Shown: positions 23,258-23,588 of the stretch, piece by piece
Layout: the number at the start of each line of letters is the position of its first letter
Position numbering within the stretch: the stretch's first letter is position 1
Translations under genes and position numbers: made by a program
Source: SZUA-35 sp037969565
Lineage (GTDB): Bacteria > Actinomycetota > Acidimicrobiia > Acidimicrobiales > SZUA-35
DNA: 23,588 nucleotides
Direction of reading: 5' to 3'
NCBI GenBank assembly: GCA_037969565.1
Contig: JBBKXQ010000067.1
Coordinates: 1 to 23,588, forward strand
Notes under the pieces: model-generated
Databases searched by the model: none
Seen by the model: the letters and a program-made list of their open reading frames with translations, nothing else
Told to the model about the DNA's origin: nothing

Positions 23258-23548
23258 ATGACTGAGTTCCCGACATCCGATCGCATCGCCAACACGATCG
23301 CAAGCGCTCGCGCTGAGATCAACGGTGCCCAATATGTTCCCGTGTCCGACTGCGTCGATTGGCTTCTCGACTGCCTCAACGTTGCCGAGCGTCCCGATGT
23401 CAAAGACGTGATCATCCGGATTCTTCCGGACTTCTCGAACGGCAACATCCGAAAGACCAGGGACTTCGAACAAGCGCTCGACGAGGTCGAGCTGGCACTG
23501 CAAGTCGACGAAGCATTCGACTCGCTGGATCTCGATCCGGCCACCTGA
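23258..23548 (+). CDS. Small acidic protein of unknown function
   Basis: A 96-residue protein, not recognised. The ATG at 23258 is preceded by AGAGGAG at ideal spacing, so it is preferred to the longer in-frame start at 23180. The sequence is mostly helical in character and acidic, with two Cys close together (DCVDWLLDCLN), a central VKDVIIRILPDFSNG segment and an acidic C-terminus LDEVELALQVDEAFDSLDLD. There is no signal peptide or membrane segment. The 200-nt region upstream, shared with the divergent DUF952 gene, shows no clear promoter. A tandem repeat begins 6 nt after its stop. Confidence 0.7.
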   Translation: MTEFPTSDRIANTIASARAEINGAQYVPVSDCVDWLLDCLNVAERPDVKDVIIRILPDFSNGNIRKTRDFEQALDEVELALQVDEAFDSLDLDPAT

Positions 23549-23554
23549 GGCAGC

Positions 23555-23588
23555 GCGAGTAACTGCAGCACGCGAGTAACTGCAGCAC
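23555..23588. repeat. 17-bp tandem repeat running off the right edge
   Basis: GCGAGTAACTGCAGCAC occurs at 23555-23571 and again, without mismatch, at 23572-23588, the last base of the window. Each unit contains the palindrome CTGCAG. The array may continue beyond the edge, so its copy number is unknown. Confidence 0.85.

Overview
The window is a high-GC stretch of what looks like an actinobacterial chromosome, probably from the Acidimicrobiia (Ilumatobacter/Microthrix-like). That placement is inferred from a DUF3152 metalloprotease, a DUF3048 lipoprotein, a mycoredoxin-like protein, an Rv1476-like membrane protein, a sucrase/ferredoxin-like protein and many apparently leaderless promoters; no 16S or other marker gene is present. 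There are no tRNA, rRNA, CRISPR or insertion sequences.

Layout. (1) Positions 1-8137, minus strand: one uninterrupted reading frame of at least 2712 codons that runs off the left edge. It encodes a secreted giant surface protein: signal peptide, unrecognised N-terminal domain, four DUF11-type beta-sandwiches, a propeller-like segment, an SdrD_B domain, a DUF11 sandwich that appears to be interrupted by a jelly-roll domain, four more SdrD_B domains, then at least seven 100-residue DUF11-like repeats with paired cysteines. (2) Positions 8138-8413: intergenic region with helically phased 11-bp iterons. (3) Positions 8414-12738, plus strand: parA-like ATPase, a tandem ribbon-helix-helix (RHH) protein, pyrE, a YbaK-type deacylase, a SpoU-type RNA methyltransferase and a double GNAT acetyltransferase, closely packed. 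(4) Positions 12759-15527, minus strand: a BON-domain membrane protein, an Rv1476-like membrane protein, a coiled-coil protein and an MBL-fold hydrolase. (5) Positions 15571-17443, plus strand: pheA and a sucrase/ferredoxin-like protein. (6) Position 17465 to the right edge: a DUF389 membrane protein (-), a DUF3152 protease with DUF4214 repeats (+), a DUF3048 lipoprotein (-), a mycoredoxin-acetyltransferase fusion (+), a DUF952 protein (-) and a small unknown protein (+).

The most interesting module is parA plus the RHH gene. Their order, their ATGA overlap and the 11-bp-phased repeats directly upstream reproduce the plan of a type Ib plasmid partition cassette (centromere/operator, ParA, RHH ParB), but here beside housekeeping genes and divergent from a giant adhesin-like gene. 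A second general pattern is a TANNNT box 6-8 nt before the start codon of most genes that head a transcription unit, which points to leaderless mRNAs and helped choose several starts. Other structure of note: a 600-bp higher-order repeat inside the giant gene, a perfect 20-bp inverted repeat between two convergent genes, and short tandem repeats just downstream of two stop codons.
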